The notes beneath the pieces are model-generated. The model was not told where the DNA came from. It worked only from the letters and a program-made list of their open reading frames with translations, and made no database searches. DNA of 39,770 nt. Origin: an uncultured Pseudomonadota bacterium (GTDB taxonomy: Bacteria; Pseudomonadota; Gammaproteobacteria; Steroidobacterales; Steroidobacteraceae). The DNA lies in the NCBI GenBank assembly GCA_902826635.1, contig CADEFQ010000030.1, positions 1-39,770 of the forward strand, given 5' to 3'. A program made the position numbers and the translations under genes. This document shows, piece after piece, positions 25,312 through 37,434 of this stretch (positions are counted from its first letter, which is position 1; every line of letters starts with the position of its first letter).

Positions 25312-26655
25312 TCAGCTGTCGCGCAGGTACCAGGCGTAGTCGAGTGGCGTGACTTCCGCCATGAAGCGCTCGCACTCCTGGCGCTTCACGGCGAGAAACA
25401 CTTTCATGAACGCGGCGCCCAGCGCTGCGTGCAGGAATCCGGACCCCGCGGCGCGTTCGATCGCTTCCTGCCAGCTCGCGGGAAAGACCCGCGATCGCGC
25501 GATCGCGTAACCGTTGCCTTCGACCGGGGCGCCCGGATCCGACCGCTCCTCGATACCCTGCGCGAGCCCCGCGAGCACCGTCGCCACGGCGAGATAGAGA
25601 TTCGCATCGGCGCCGGCGATCCGATGCTCGATATGCCGTGACGCCGGCGGCCCCGCCGGCACGCGCAGCGACACGGTGCGATTGTTGATCCCCCACGTCG
25701 GCGCCACGGGTGCGTAGCTGAGGCTCCGGTAGCGCCGATACGAATTGGCATTCGGCGCAAAGACAAGAAAGCTCTCGCCAACGGTCGCGGCAAGCCCACC
25801 GATCGCGTGGCGCAATAGCGGCGTGCCCGCCGGGTCTTCGGCGGCGAAGACATTGCGACCGCTGTCATCCGCGAGGCTCACATGGATGTGCAGGCCGCTG
25901 CCGGCATGTTCCGCGAAGGGCTTCGCCATGAACGTGGCGATACAGCCGTGCTTGCGCGCCACGCCGCGCAGCAGCCGCTTGAAGAGGATCGCCTCATCGA
26001 CGGCGCGCAGTGCGTCGGCCCGGTGATGCAACGTGATCTCGAACTGGCCCGGGGCGTACTCGGCCATCAGCGTTTCGGCGGGCAGCCCTTGCGCCTTCGC
26101 AGCCGCGTGCACCTCGGCAAAGAGCGGCGCGAGGTCGTCGAGGCGCGTCAGGCTGTACGACTCGATGCGCGCCGCGTCGCCGAAGGGCCCGCCACCGGCC
26201 GGTTCGAGCTTGCCGCGCGCCTCGCGCAGCAGGTAGAACTCGAGCTCGCAGGCGACGACGGGTGTGTAGCCCATCGCCGCGAGCCGTTCGATCGCACGCG
26301 CGAGGGCATGGCGCGGATCGGCCGCGGCGGGTTGTCCCGCGTCGTCGTGCATCGTCAGCATCAGCTGCCCGGTCGGTGGCTCGATCCACGGGGAAGGGAG
26401 GAGGGTGCCCCGCACCGGGCGGCAGAGCCCGTCGGCATCCCCGGCTTCCCACACGAGGCCCGTCGCATCGACATCCCGGCCCGTGATATCGAGGCCGAGG
26501 ATCGAACCGGCGACGCGCCGGCCGTCGCGGAAGATCGCTTCGAGTTCGCTCGCGCGTACGCTCTTGCCGCGCGGCACGCCGCTCGCGTCGGTGATGAACA
26601 CCTGCACCGCGTCGATGTCAGGATGGGCCGAGAGAAAACGCTGCAGCTCGTTCAT
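25312..26655 (-). CDS. puuA: Glutamine synthetase-family enzyme, PuuA-like
   Basis: 447 residues. An N-terminal beta-grasp part (MNELQRFLSAHPDIDAVQVF, DASGVPRGKSV) precedes a catalytic domain with CELEFYLL, EYAPGQFEITL, GSGLHIHVSL, NSYRRYRSLSYAPV and NNRTVSLRVP. Layout and length resemble gamma-glutamylputrescine synthetase (PuuA) rather than nitrogen-assimilating GlnA; GlnA's adenylylation-site region is not seen. PuuA-type enzymes ligate glutamate to putrescine or other amines at the start of polyamine breakdown. The start ATG overlaps the aminotransferase stop (ATGA). The substrate amine is not proven, and other gamma-glutamyl-amine ligases of the family are possible. Confidence 0.82.
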   Translation of the reverse strand: MNELQRFLSAHPDIDAVQVFITDASGVPRGKSVRASELEAIFRDGRRVAGSILGLDITGRDVDATGLVWEAGDADGLCRPVRGTLLPSPWIEPPTGQLMLTMHDDAGQPAAADPRHALARAIERLAAMGYTPVVACELEFYLLREARGKLEPAGGGPFGDAARIESYSLTRLDDLAPLFAEVHAAAKAQGLPAETLMAEYAPGQFEITLHHRADALRAVDEAILFKRLLRGVARKHGCIATFMAKPFAEHAGSGLHIHVSLADDSGRNVFAAEDPAGTPLLRHAIGGLAATVGESFLVFAPNANSYRRYRSLSYAPVAPTWGINNRTVSLRVPAGPPASRHIEHRIAGADANLYLAVATVLAGLAQGIEERSDPGAPVEGNGYAIARSRVFPASWQEAIERAAGSGFLHAALGAAFMKVFLAVKRQECERFMAEVTPLDYAWYLRDS

Positions 26656-27971
26656 GCGAGCTCGCCGAGGCAGGCGTCGAGTGCCGCGATCAGGCGATCC
26701 GCGTCGGCCGGCGCGGTCACCGGCGAGTACAGCATCATGTTGTGAAACGGGGTCAGCAGGAAGCCGCGATTGAGCAGGAAGAGGTGCATGGCGCCCTCGA
26801 GGGCGGGCTGCAGGCCGGCGGCCGCCTGCGTGCCGTTGCGCGGCGCCGGGCCGAAGACGATCTCGAGCCGTGCGCCGACGCGCGCGACCTGCCAGTCGAG
26901 GCGGCGGCGATCGAAGAGCGCGCGCAGGCCAGCGTCCAGCCGCACCGCGCCTGCGAGCATCGGCGCATAGGTGTCCGGCGTGTGCAGGGCCGCGAGCGCC
27001 GCCGAGAGTGCCGCCAGCGCGAGCGGGTTCGCCGCGAGGGTCGTGCCCATGCCCGTGTGGCCATGATCCTCGTTACGTGCGGCGAGCACGCCGCGCATGC
27101 GCGCCTCGACATCGACCGTGAATCCGTAGACCGCGCAGGGCACGCCGCCTGCGATCGCCTTGCCGCAGACGAGCAGGTCCGGTTCGAGGCCGTGTGCGCG
27201 CGTGTAGCCGCCGGGACCGCTCGACAGGGTGTGGGTTTCATCGACGATCAGCAGCGTGCCGTGGTGGCGCGTGAGTTCGCGCAGCCGCTCGTGCAAGCCC
27301 GGCTGCGGCAGCACCATCCCCGTGTTGGTCATCACCGGCTCGTACAGCAGTGCCGCGATGTCGCCGCGGCGCAAGGCGGCCTCGACCGCCCCGACATCGT
27401 CGAACTCCACTGCGACGGCACTCGCCCGCACATCGTGCGCGATGCCGATGCCGCCGGGCCGCAGCATGATCTCGTCCACCGTGCCGTGATAGCAGCCGCG
27501 GAACACCAACGTCTTCGGTCGGCGCGTGAGCGCGCGCGCCCAGCGCAGCGCCGCGCGGTTGGCATCGGTCGCCGTCTGCGTCATTTGCCAGAACGGGAGC
27601 CCGAAGAGGCGGGCGAGCCCTTCGCCGACCTCCGCGGCGCGCTCGCCGGGCAGCATCGCGGTGAGGCCGCGCGCGGCCTGCGTGGCGACGGCCTGCGCGA
27701 CGGCGGGCGGCGAGTGCCCGAACAGGGCCCCGGTGTCACCGAGGCAGAAATCCGCGTAGCGGCAGCCGTCGACATCGGTCAGCTGTGCGCCCTCGGCCGC
27801 GTGCACGACGGGCGGGAACGGCGTACCCCAGTCGCGCATCCAGTGCATCGGCACGCCGTTCAGCCAGTGCGCGCCGAGACGGCTCGCATGGGCCGCGGAA
27901 ACCGGATGCTCTGCCGTGTAGCGTGCCGCCTCATCGGCGGCGAGCGACGCCACGCGGCGCTCCTCGAACAT
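26652..27971 (-). CDS. Class III PLP-dependent aminotransferase
   Basis: 439 residues. It has the fold-type I class III pattern: GAQLTDVDGCRYADFCLGDTG, GHSPPAV, the phosphate-cup region TQTATDANRAALRWAR, RGCYHGTVDE, LLIVDETHTLSSGPGG (Asp244) and LVCGKAIAGGVP (Lys271, the PLP lysine). It is nearest in style to the glutamate-1-semialdehyde aminomutase branch. DETHT replaces the more common DEV-x-TGFR. Coupled to the PuuA-like gene, it may deaminate a polyamine-derived or other omega-amine; this is inference. The start ATG lies two bases after the fmdB stop. Confidence 0.85.
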   Translation of the reverse strand: MFEERRVASLAADEAARYTAEHPVSAAHASRLGAHWLNGVPMHWMRDWGTPFPPVVHAAEGAQLTDVDGCRYADFCLGDTGALFGHSPPAVAQAVATQAARGLTAMLPGERAAEVGEGLARLFGLPFWQMTQTATDANRAALRWARALTRRPKTLVFRGCYHGTVDEIMLRPGGIGIAHDVRASAVAVEFDDVGAVEAALRRGDIAALLYEPVMTNTGMVLPQPGLHERLRELTRHHGTLLIVDETHTLSSGPGGYTRAHGLEPDLLVCGKAIAGGVPCAVYGFTVDVEARMRGVLAARNEDHGHTGMGTTLAANPLALAALSAALAALHTPDTYAPMLAGAVRLDAGLRALFDRRRLDWQVARVGARLEIVFGPAPRNGTQAAAGLQPALEGAMHLFLLNRGFLLTPFHNMMLYSPVTAPADADRLIAALDACLGELA

Positions 27972-27973
27972 GG

Positions 27974-28357
27974 CTAGCTGCGGCCTCGACGCGCCGGCTT
28001 GGCCTTCGCCTTGGGCCGGGCCCTGGGCTTCGCCTTCGGCTTGTCTTTCTCGGGCTTCGGTTCGGGCTTCGACTCAGGCTTGGGTTCCGGCTTGGCGTCG
28101 GCCTTGGCCTCGGCCTTGGGCTCTTCCTTTTTTTCTTCTTTCTTGTCGTCGACGAGGTTGCGCTTCGCTTCCTTGTCGGATTTGAAGTCGGTCTCGTACC
28201 AGCCGCTGCCTTTCAGGCGAAAGACCGGCGCCGACAGCAGCTTCTTCAGGGCGGACTTGCCACAGTCGGGGCATTTGCGCAGCGGCGCGTCGGTGATCTT
28301 CTGCATGGCCTCGAAAAAGTGGCCGCAGCTTGCGCACTGATACTCGTAGAACGGCAT
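27974..28357 (-). CDS. FmdB-family zinc ribbon protein with charged tail
   Basis: 127 residues. Residues 1-55 are the FmdB zinc ribbon: MPFYEYQCASCGHFFEAMQ, KCPDCGKSALKKLLSAPVFRLKGSGWYETDF, with two CxxC pairs. From about residue 68 the protein is a low-complexity tail of Lys, Glu, Pro and Ala (KKEEKKEEPKAEAKADAK, then PEPKPE-type repeats, ending in basic residues). The normal family member ends soon after the zinc ribbon. A strong GGGAGGAA ribosome binding site lies before the ATG. Function in the family is unsettled; a regulatory role was proposed from methylotroph homologues. Confidence 0.88.
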   Translation of the reverse strand: MPFYEYQCASCGHFFEAMQKITDAPLRKCPDCGKSALKKLLSAPVFRLKGSGWYETDFKSDKEAKRNLVDDKKEEKKEEPKAEAKADAKPEPKPESKPEPKPEKDKPKAKPRARPKAKAKPARRGRS

Positions 28358-28397
28358 TGTTCCTCCCGGCGCCTATTCTACGGGGACGCGCCCCGGA

Positions 28398-30977
<2,580 letters not shown>

Positions 30978-30984
30978 ACGCGCA

Positions 30985-31012
30985 ATATGGTGGCGCGGCG
31001 GGGAAAATCAAC
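30985..31012 (-). promoter_or_regulatory. Sigma-32-like promoter of clpB
   Basis: On the minus strand GTTGATT (31012-31006; the consensus CTTGAAA shares TTGA), 13 bases, then CACCATAT (30992-30985; consensus CCCCATNT, 7 of 8). Spacing fits heat-shock promoters. The predicted start of transcription falls within a few bases of the clpB ATG, leaving almost no leader, which is either real (leaderless) or a sign that the match is accidental. Confidence 0.4.
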
Positions 31013-31049
31013 AGCCCCCCTTCGGGCCCCGGGAACGCATAATCCCACC

Positions 31050-31709
31050 GTGCCCTCCCACGTGATCTTCATCCACGGCCTCTACCTGACCGGCGCGGAA
31101 TCGGTGCTGCTGCGGCGGCATCTCGCGCGCGAGCTCGCAGCCCGCACCCACACCTTTCCGTACCTGGCGACTGCGGAACACCCCGATCGGGTCGCCGATC
31201 GGCTGGCCCGGAAAATCATGGCGCTCGGCGTCAACGGCGAGGGCGAGGTGCATCTCGTCGGCCACAGTCTCGGCGGCCTCATGGCGCTGCGTGCGCTCGA
31301 CCGCGCGAGCGCAGGGAAAGCCGCGTTGCCGCCGGGCCGCGTGGTGCTGCTCGGGTCGCCGGTGGCAGGGAGCAGCGCGGCCGCCGCCGTCTCGCGACTG
31401 CCGTTCGTCGGGCTGGCGCTCGGTCGAAGTCGCGCGGCGCTGACGGCGTGCGCCCCGCCAGGCGCCTGCGAAGGCCATGACATCGGCGTGATCGCCGGGA
31501 GCCGCCCGGCGGGGCTGGGAAGGCTCTTCGCGCGCTTCAACGAGCCGAACGATGGCACCGTCGCCGTGCGCGAGACGCAGTACGCGGGCGCGGCAGACCG
31601 CATCGTGCTGCCCGTCAGTCACACCGGCATGCTGCTTTCGCGCCGCGTCGCGCACGAAGCGGCGCAGTTCCTGCGTTACGGCCGCTTCAGCCTCACCGCG
31701 AGCTCGTAG
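31050..31709 (+). CDS. Alpha/beta hydrolase, lipase/esterase-like
   Basis: About 219 residues from a GTG at 31050. The first strand [11 protein letters not shown] carries the oxyanion HG. The nucleophile elbow is GHSLGG. An Asp candidate lies in [10 protein letters not shown] and the catalytic His in VSHTGMLLS. This is the PGAP1/lipase-like single-domain hydrolase pattern. No signal peptide is seen, so it is probably cytoplasmic. No ribosome binding site is clear, and the upstream continuation of the frame is antisense to clpB. The 3' end overlaps the mutS 3' end by 34 bases in convergent orientation. Substrate unknown. Confidence 0.78.
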   Translation: MPSHVIFIHGLYLTGAESVLLRRHLARELAARTHTFPYLATAEHPDRVADRLARKIMALGVNGEGEVHLVGHSLGGLMALRALDRASAGKAALPPGRVVLLGSPVAGSSAAAAVSRLPFVGLALGRSRAALTACAPPGACEGHDIGVIAGSRPAGLGRLFARFNEPNDGTVAVRETQYAGAADRIVLPVSHTGMLLSRRVAHEAAQFLRYGRFSLTASS

Positions 31710-34306
31710 AGCGCATCGAGTGCCGCACGGGGCGTCAGCGTGTCGGGGTCGAGCGCATAGAGCTGCTCGAGCGCGGCGCGTTCCGCAAGCATCTGCGCGG
31801 TGGGCTCGGGAGGCTGCGCTTCGAGCGCGAGTTCCCGCTGCGGCGTCGCCCGCAAGGGCGCGTGGACAGGCCGATCGCGCCGTGCCTCGAGATCGGCGAG
31901 ATAAGCACGGGCCGCCGCAATGACGGGCCGTGGCACGCCGGCGAGTTGCGCGACCGCGAGTCCGTAGCTGCGGTTCGCCGGTCCATCCTTGACTGCGTGC
32001 AGGAAGACGAGCGAGTCGCCGTGCTCGGTGGCATCGAGGTGCACATTCGCGCAACCGTCGATTTCGGTCGCGAGCGCGGTGAGCTCGAAATAGTGGGTGG
32101 CGAAGAGCGTGTAGCCCCGTAGCTGCATCGCGAGCTGCCGCGCAACCGCCCACGCGAGCGAAAGGCCGTCGAACGTGCTCGTGCCGCGGCCGATCTCGTC
32201 CATCAGGATGAGGCTCTGCGCAGTCGCGTTGTGCAGGATGTTGGCGGTCTCGGTCATCTCGACCATGAAGGTCGAGCGCCCGCCCGCGAGATCGTCGGCG
32301 GCGCCGATGCGCGAAAAAATGCGGTCGACGGGTCCGATCACCGCGCGAGCGGCCGGCACGAAGCTGCCCATGTGCGCGAGGATCACGATCAGCGCGCACT
32401 GGCGCATGTAGGTCGATTTGCCGCCCATGTTGGGGCCCGTGATGATCAGCATGCGCCGGTGCGCGTCGAGCGCGAGATCGTTCGGTACGAACGGATCCGC
32501 GATGCAGCGCTCGACCACCGGGTGCCGGCCGGCCTCGATCGTAAGGCGGGGCTCAGTGGAGAGTTCGGGTGCGACCCAGCGGTGCGCCTGTGCGCGCTCG
32601 GCGAGCGAGGCGAGCGCGTCGATTTCAGCGATCGCCGCGGCGGTCGCCAGTAGAGGCGCGAGGCGATCGGTCAACTGGGTGAGCACGGCGTCGTACAGCT
32701 CGCGTTCGCGCGCCAGCGCCTTGTCGCGCGCGCCGAGCACCTGGTCCTCGAAACGCTTCAGCTCCGGCGTGATGAAGCGCTCGGCGGACTTCACGGTTTG
32801 TCGCCGGATGTAATCCGCGGGCACGCGATCGGCCTGCGCGCGCGTCACCTCGATGAAAAAGCCCTGGACGCGGTTGTAGCCGAGCTTCAGGTTCGCGATG
32901 CCGGAACGCTCGCGCTCGCGGCGCTCGAGTTCGAGCAGGAAGGCGTCGGTGTCGGTCGCGATCAGGCGCAACTCGTCGAGCCCGGCATCGTAGCCGGCGG
33001 CGATCACGTCGCCCTCGCGCAGCATCTGCGAGGGTTCCTCGGCAATCGCGGCGGTGAGCAGCGAGCGCACATCGGCGTGTTCCGAAACGCGTGCGGCCTG
33101 CTCGCCGAGCAGCGGCGAATCGATCGTTGCGAGCGAGGCGCGCACGGCGGGCAGGGCACCGATCGCGCGCCGCAGCTGGGTCAGGTCGCGCGGGCGCGCC
33201 GAGCGCAGCGCGACCCGCGCGAGGATGCGCTCGACATCGCCGATCGTGCGCAGCGGCTCGCGCACCTCGGTGTAACGGCGCGAATGCACGAGCTCACCGA
33301 TCGCCTGGTAGCGCGCGCGCAGCGTTGCGGGGTCCCGCAACGGCCGGTTGAGCCAGCGGCGCAGCACCCGCGAGCCCATCGCGGTCACTGCCGCGTCGAT
33401 CTGCGCGATCAGCGTGGCGTCGGCACGGCCGGTCAGGCTCGAATCGAGTTCGAGATTGCGGCGCGTGGCGGCATCGATCGCGAGCGCCTCGTTGCGTTCC
33501 TCGACGGAGAGCGCCGTCAGGTGCGGAAGCGCTGACTTCTGGGTGTCGCGCACATACTGCAGCAGCGCACCTGCAGCGCAGATCGCGAGCGGCAGGTCGT
33601 CGGCGCCGAATCCGCCAAGGTCGAGCGTGCCGAGCTGGTCGGTCAGGAGCCGCGACGCGCTCGCGAGCTCGAAATGCCACGGCGGGCGAGATCGAAAAGG
33701 CGGCGGTGAACCCTGCGCCGTGCCGCCGAGCTTCGCGGCGTCGCCTTCGGCGATCAGCAGCTCGGCGGGCTTGAGTCGCTCGAGCTCGGCCGCGAGCGCA
33801 CCGGCGCTTTCGCCCTGCGTCACCGTGAAACGGCCCGCGCCGAGATCGAGCCAGGCGAGGCCGAAGCGCCCGTTTTCGCGGCCCGGTTCGAACGCCACCG
33901 CCGCGAGCAGCGTGTCGCGCCGGTCCTCGAGCAGTGCCTCGTCGGTGATGGTGCCCGGTGTGACGACGCGCACGACTTGCCGTTCGACCGGTCCCTTCGA
34001 CTTCGCGGGGTCGCCGATCTGCTCGCAGATCGCGACCGATTCGCCTTTCTTCACGAGGCGCGCGAGATAGCCATCGACACTGTGGAACGGCACGCCGGCC
34101 ATCGGGATCGGCGCGCCGGCCGATTGGCCACGCGCCGTCAGCGTGATGTCGAGCAGCGCGGCGGCGCGCCGCGCGTCGTCGTAGAAGAGTTCGTAGAAAT
34201 CGCCCATGCGATAGAAGAGCAGCACGTCCGGGTGCTGCGCCTTGATGCGCAGGTACTGCTGCATCATCGGTGTGTGGCCGACGGAATCGGTCGGAGGCGT
34301 GCTCAT
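31676..34306 (-). CDS. mutS: DNA mismatch repair protein MutS
   Basis: 876 residues, typical length. The mismatch-binding N-terminus contains [17 protein letters not shown] with the Phe-x-Glu wedge. The connector, lever and clamp domains follow. The ATPase domain has Walker [37 protein letters not shown] and the signature [11 protein letters not shown]. MutS recognises mismatches and recruits MutL. The start ATG overlaps the purU stop (ATGA). The gene is followed by a convergent hydrolase. The mutS/pncC/recA neighbourhood is common in gammaproteobacteria. Confidence 0.97.
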   Translation of the reverse strand: MSTPPTDSVGHTPMMQQYLRIKAQHPDVLLFYRMGDFYELFYDDARRAAALLDITLTARGQSAGAPIPMAGVPFHSVDGYLARLVKKGESVAICEQIGDPAKSKGPVERQVVRVVTPGTITDEALLEDRRDTLLAAVAFEPGRENGRFGLAWLDLGAGRFTVTQGESAGALAAELERLKPAELLIAEGDAAKLGGTAQGSPPPFRSRPPWHFELASASRLLTDQLGTLDLGGFGADDLPLAICAAGALLQYVRDTQKSALPHLTALSVEERNEALAIDAATRRNLELDSSLTGRADATLIAQIDAAVTAMGSRVLRRWLNRPLRDPATLRARYQAIGELVHSRRYTEVREPLRTIGDVERILARVALRSARPRDLTQLRRAIGALPAVRASLATIDSPLLGEQAARVSEHADVRSLLTAAIAEEPSQMLREGDVIAAGYDAGLDELRLIATDTDAFLLELERRERERSGIANLKLGYNRVQGFFIEVTRAQADRVPADYIRRQTVKSAERFITPELKRFEDQVLGARDKALARERELYDAVLTQLTDRLAPLLATAAAIAEIDALASLAERAQAHRWVAPELSTEPRLTIEAGRHPVVERCIADPFVPNDLALDAHRRMLIITGPNMGGKSTYMRQCALIVILAHMGSFVPAARAVIGPVDRIFSRIGAADDLAGGRSTFMVEMTETANILHNATAQSLILMDEIGRGTSTFDGLSLAWAVARQLAMQLRGYTLFATHYFELTALATEIDGCANVHLDATEHGDSLVFLHAVKDGPANRSYGLAVAQLAGVPRPVIAAARAYLADLEARRDRPVHAPLRATPQRELALEAQPPEPTAQMLAERAALEQLYALDPDTLTPRAALDALYELAVRLKRP

Positions 34307-35172
34307 TCGGGGAAGACGATCGTCCGGCTACCGTTCACGATCACGCGGCTTTCGAGATGGCAGCGCACGGCGCGCGCGAGCACGCGCCGCTCGATGTCGC
34401 GACCGCGGCGCGCCAGGTCTTCCGGGCCGTCGCGATGCGTGACGCGCTCGACGTCCTGCTCGATGATCGGGCCTTCGTCGAGGTCCGCGGTCACGTAGTG
34501 CGCCGTCGCGCCGATCACCTTCACGCCGCGCGCGTGCGCCTGGTGGTAGGGTTTCGCGCCCTTGAAGCCGGGCAGGAAGCTGTGGTGGATGTTGATGCAG
34601 CGGCCGGCGAGCCGCCGGGTGAAATCGTCGGAGAGGATCTGCATGTAGCGGGCGAGCACGACCAGGTCTGCAGCGGTCTCGTCGACGAGCCGCAGGATCT
34701 GCGCTTCCTGCTGCGCCTTGGTCGACGGTGTCACCGGCAGGTAGTGAAACGGCACGGCGCCGATGTTGAGGTGCGAATAGGTTTCGCGAGGGTGGTTCGC
34801 GACGATGCCGACCACGTCCATCGCAAGCTCCCGCGTATGCCAGCGGTAGAGCAGGTCGGCGAGACAGTGGTCCTGTTTCGAGGCGAGCAACAGTACGCGA
34901 GCGCGGCGCGAGCCATCGTCGATGGACCAGTCCATCGCGAAGTCGCGGCCAATCGCCCCAAAGCGTTCCCGCATCGCGTCGATGGCCGGCGCGCGGGCAG
35001 CGTCGACGGGATTGAAGACGATGCGGGAGAAGAAGAGCCCGTTGCGCGTGTCGTCGAACTGCTGGGCATCGAGGATGTTGCAGCCGTTCTGGTAGAGGAA
35101 ACTCGAAACGGCGGCGACGATGCCGGGGCGGTCCGGGCACGTCAGGCGAAGCGCGAAGGAACGATGGGTCAA
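34303..35172 (-). CDS. purU: Formyltetrahydrofolate deformylase
   Basis: 289 residues. An N-terminal ACT domain ([31 protein letters not shown]) precedes the formyl-transferase-like domain with [31 protein letters not shown] and [19 protein letters not shown], containing the catalytic Asn, His and Asp. It splits 10-formyl-THF into formate and THF, balancing one-carbon units. The only start compatible with the conserved N-terminus is TTG at 35172. No ATG or GTG lies between it and the ACT domain, so initiation may be weak. It overlaps mutS by four bases. Confidence 0.94.
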   Translation of the reverse strand: MTHRSFALRLTCPDRPGIVAAVSSFLYQNGCNILDAQQFDDTRNGLFFSRIVFNPVDAARAPAIDAMRERFGAIGRDFAMDWSIDDGSRRARVLLLASKQDHCLADLLYRWHTRELAMDVVGIVANHPRETYSHLNIGAVPFHYLPVTPSTKAQQEAQILRLVDETAADLVVLARYMQILSDDFTRRLAGRCINIHHSFLPGFKGAKPYHQAHARGVKVIGATAHYVTADLDEGPIIEQDVERVTHRDGPEDLARRGRDIERRVLARAVRCHLESRVIVNGSRTIVFPE

Positions 35173-35184
35173 GCGGTCAATCCG

Positions 35185-35200
35185 GTGGGAAATAGCCCAC
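35185..35200. promoter_or_regulatory. Short hairpin in the purU/pncC divergent region
   Basis: GTGGG, six-base loop, CCCAC: a 5-bp stem in the 69 bases between the divergent starts of purU and pncC. A broader CCGGT/ACCGG inverted repeat surrounds it. It could be an operator or 5' leader structure for either gene. No riboswitch class is recognisable. Confidence 0.25.
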
Positions 35201-35241
35201 GATACTAAACCAGCGACCGGATCGGTTAGCCTTGATCGGCC

Positions 35242-35754
35242 ATGAATGGGGATGCGGCGCTACTCGAACTCTCGCACACGGTGGGCAGGCAGTTGCTCGC
35301 GGCCGGGTGGCGTCTCGCCACGGCCGAGTCCTGCACCGCCGGCTGGATCGCGAAGGTCATCACCGATGTCCCGGGCAGCTCGGCCTGGTTCGATTGCGGG
35401 TTCCTGACCTATTCGAACGACGCAAAGATCCGCGATCTCGCGGTCCCCGCGACGACTCTCGCCGCGCACGGCGCGGTCAGCGAGGCGGTGGTGCGCGCCA
35501 TGGCCGAAGGCGCGCTGCGCCGCACGGGTGTCGAGATCGCGCTCGCAACGAGCGGCATCGCCGGGCCCGACGGCGGCGCGCCCGGCAAGCCGGTCGGCAC
35601 GGTGTGGTTCGCGCGCGCGCTGCGGCGAGGCGATGCGATCGAGACCGTCGCGCGCGTCCGGCACTTCCCCGGCGACCGCGAAGCGGTGCGCCGCGCGTCG
35701 GTGCGGTGCGCTCTCGAAATGATCACGGAGCTCGCCGCCGATGGGAGCTCGTGA
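35242..35754 (+). CDS. pncC: Nicotinamide-nucleotide amidohydrolase PncC (CinA C-terminal)
   Basis: 170 residues, the single-domain form. Signature motifs are [51 protein letters not shown] and [11 protein letters not shown]. The enzyme deamidates NMN to nicotinate mononucleotide for pyridine salvage. Its stop overlaps the thpR GTG (GTGA). It lies directly upstream of the thpR-recA genes, the common gammaproteobacterial place for this gene. Confidence 0.94.
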   Translation: MNGDAALLELSHTVGRQLLAAGWRLATAESCTAGWIAKVITDVPGSSAWFDCGFLTYSNDAKIRDLAVPATTLAAHGAVSEAVVRAMAEGALRRTGVEIALATSGIAGPDGGAPGKPVGTVWFARALRRGDAIETVARVRHFPGDREAVRRASVRCALEMITELAADGSS

Positions 35755-36287
35755 CGACACGGCGGCTTTTCTTCGCCCTCTGGCCCGATGACGCCGGGCG
35801 CGATGCGCTGCTCTCGGCGTCCCGAGCGATGCGTGAGGCGTTGGGTGGCCACCCCGTCCCACGCGACAACCTGCATCTCACGCTGTGCTTCCTCGGCGAG
35901 GTCGCGGCGGATGCGGAGCGGGAGGCACGTGATCGCGCGGCCGCCGTCGGGTGTGCGCCGCTCACGGTGGTGCTCGGCGCGCTCGCCTGGTGGCCGGCGC
36001 CACGCGTGCTGGTCGCCGTGCCCTCCGCGGCTGCCGCGGAGGCCTCGGCGGGCGCGGCCGCGGCGCTGGCGCGCGACATTTGCCCGCACATCAAATCCTT
36101 CCGTGCACATGTGACGCTGGCACGCGAAGTCCGGCCGCCGCGGACGGCGCAGCAGGCGATGACCGGCGACGCGCCGTCGTGGCCGCTGGCTCCCGTGCAA
36201 TGGCACTGCGATCGCTTCGTGCTCGTCGAAAGTCGTCGCGGCTCGCCATACAGTGTTGTCGGTGAGTGGCCCCTGTATAGCCGATAA
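35751..36287 (+). CDS. thpR: RNA 2',3'-cyclic phosphodiesterase ThpR (LigT family)
   Basis: 178 residues from a GTG at 35751: [14 protein letters not shown], then the two catalytic H-x-T-x motifs, HLTL (His42) in [10 protein letters not shown] and HVTL in [12 protein letters not shown]. It ends [21 protein letters not shown]. The 2H phosphoesterase family opens 2',3'-cyclic phosphates of RNA. The start was chosen for the conserved RRLFFAL opening and the GTGA overlap with pncC. Its last codons lie inside the inverted repeat upstream of recA. Confidence 0.93.
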   Translation: MTTRRLFFALWPDDAGRDALLSASRAMREALGGHPVPRDNLHLTLCFLGEVAADAEREARDRAAAVGCAPLTVVLGALAWWPAPRVLVAVPSAAAAEASAGAAAALARDICPHIKSFRAHVTLAREVRPPRTAQQAMTGDAPSWPLAPVQWHCDRFVLVESRRGSPYSVVGEWPLYSR

Positions 36288-36293
36288 ATACAG
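36273..36293. promoter_or_regulatory. SOS-box-like inverted repeat upstream of recA
   Basis: CTGTAT and ATACAG form a perfect inverted repeat separated by 9 bases, 47 bases before the recA ATG and spanning the thpR stop. The half-sites are those of the E. coli LexA box, but that box has a 4-base gap (CTGT-N8-ACAG). The extra five bases would put the half-sites on different helix faces. Confidence 0.35.
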
Positions 36294-36339
36294 CAGATTT
36301 GCGCCGCCATCGCGTGCGCATCTATGGAATAATCAGGCG

Positions 36340-37377
36340 ATGGAAGACAATCGCAAGAAAGCGCTCGCTGCGGCGCTCGGCCAGATCGAAAAGCAGTTCG
36401 GCAAGGGTTCGGTGATGCGCCTCGGCGATGCGTCGGCATCGTATGACATCGAGGCCGTCTCCACCGGTTCGCTCGGCCTCGACATCGCGCTCGGCATCGG
36501 CGGTTTGCCGCGCGGCCGCGTGGTCGAGATTTATGGCCCGGAGGCGTCGGGAAAGACCACGCTGACCTTGCAGGTCGTCGCCGAAGTGCAGAAGCTGGGC
36601 GGCACCGCGGCCTTCGTCGACGCCGAGCACGCGCTCGACCCTACCTACGCCGAAAAGCTCGGCGTCAACGTCAACGAGCTGCTCGTCTCGCAGCCGGATA
36701 CCGGCGAGCAGGCGCTCGAGATCACCGACATGCTGGTGCGCTCCGGCGCGGTCGACGTGGTGGTGATCGATTCGGTCGCGGCGCTCACGCCGAAAGCCGA
36801 AATCGAAGGCGAAATGGGCGAGCTGCAGGTCGGCCTCCATGCGCGCCTGATGTCGCAGGCGCTGCGCAAGCTCACCGGCAACATCAAGCGTTCGAACACC
36901 ATCGTGATCTTCATCAACCAGATCCGCATGAAGATCGGGGTGATGTTCGGCAGCCCCGAAACGACCACCGGTGGCAATGCGCTCAAGTTCTACGCCTCGG
37001 TCCGCCTCGACATCCGCCGCATCGGTGCGCTGAAGTCGGGTGAGGAAGTGATCGGCAACATGACCCGGGTGAAGGTCGTGAAGAACAAGGTCGCCCCGCC
37101 GTTCCGCGAGGCCGAGTTCGAGATCATGTACGGGGTGGGTATTTCCCGCGAAGGCGAAATCATCGATCTCGGCAGCACCCACGGCATCGTCGAGAAATCG
37201 GGCGCCTGGTACAGCTACAAGGGCGAACGCATCGGCCAGGGCAAGGACAACGCCCGCAACTTCCTCGTGCAGCACCCCGAGATCGCGAAGGACATCGAAA
37301 CCCAGGTCCGCGCGAAACTGCTGGTGCCGAAGGTGGCGCGCAACGGCAATGGCGAGCAGGCGGCTGACAGCGCCTAG
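36340..37377 (+). CDS. recA: Recombinase RecA
   Basis: 345 residues. It begins [29 protein letters not shown]. Walker A is GPEASGKTT, followed by [31 protein letters not shown], the L2 loop region [17 protein letters not shown] and the C-terminal [10 protein letters not shown]. It drives strand exchange and SOS induction. An AGG four bases before the ATG is the likely ribosome binding site. The usual direct junction with recX is interrupted by a palindromic repeat and a DUF559 gene that begin right after the recA stop. Confidence 0.98.
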   Translation: MEDNRKKALAAALGQIEKQFGKGSVMRLGDASASYDIEAVSTGSLGLDIALGIGGLPRGRVVEIYGPEASGKTTLTLQVVAEVQKLGGTAAFVDAEHALDPTYAEKLGVNVNELLVSQPDTGEQALEITDMLVRSGAVDVVVIDSVAALTPKAEIEGEMGELQVGLHARLMSQALRKLTGNIKRSNTIVIFINQIRMKIGVMFGSPETTTGGNALKFYASVRLDIRRIGALKSGEEVIGNMTRVKVVKNKVAPPFREAEFEIMYGVGISREGEIIDLGSTHGIVEKSGAWYSYKGERIGQGKDNARNFLVQHPEIAKDIETQVRAKLLVPKVARNGNGEQAADSA

Positions 37378-37434
37378 CCCCCTCCCCCTACCCCCTCCCC
37401 CTCAAGGCGGGGGAGGGGGTTAAGAGGGGGTTAA
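37378..37434. repeat. C/G-rich palindromic repeat after recA
   Basis: Directly after the recA stop: two copies of CCCCCTCCCCCTA-type sequence (37378-37388 and 37391-37401), a 7-base loop, the complementary arm GGGGGAGGGGG (37409-37419), and two tandem 11-base units GAGGGGGTTAA (37413-37423, 37424-37434). The stem is 11-12 bp. It looks like a REP-type dispersed element. The right part encodes the last codons and stop of the DUF559 gene. It may also act as a 3' end for both genes. Confidence 0.75.

Noticed and set aside
31011-31042. C/G-rich run with TTCG loop between clpB and the hydrolase
   Set aside because: A stem of three or so base pairs with no T-run, in a divergent start region where a terminator is not expected.
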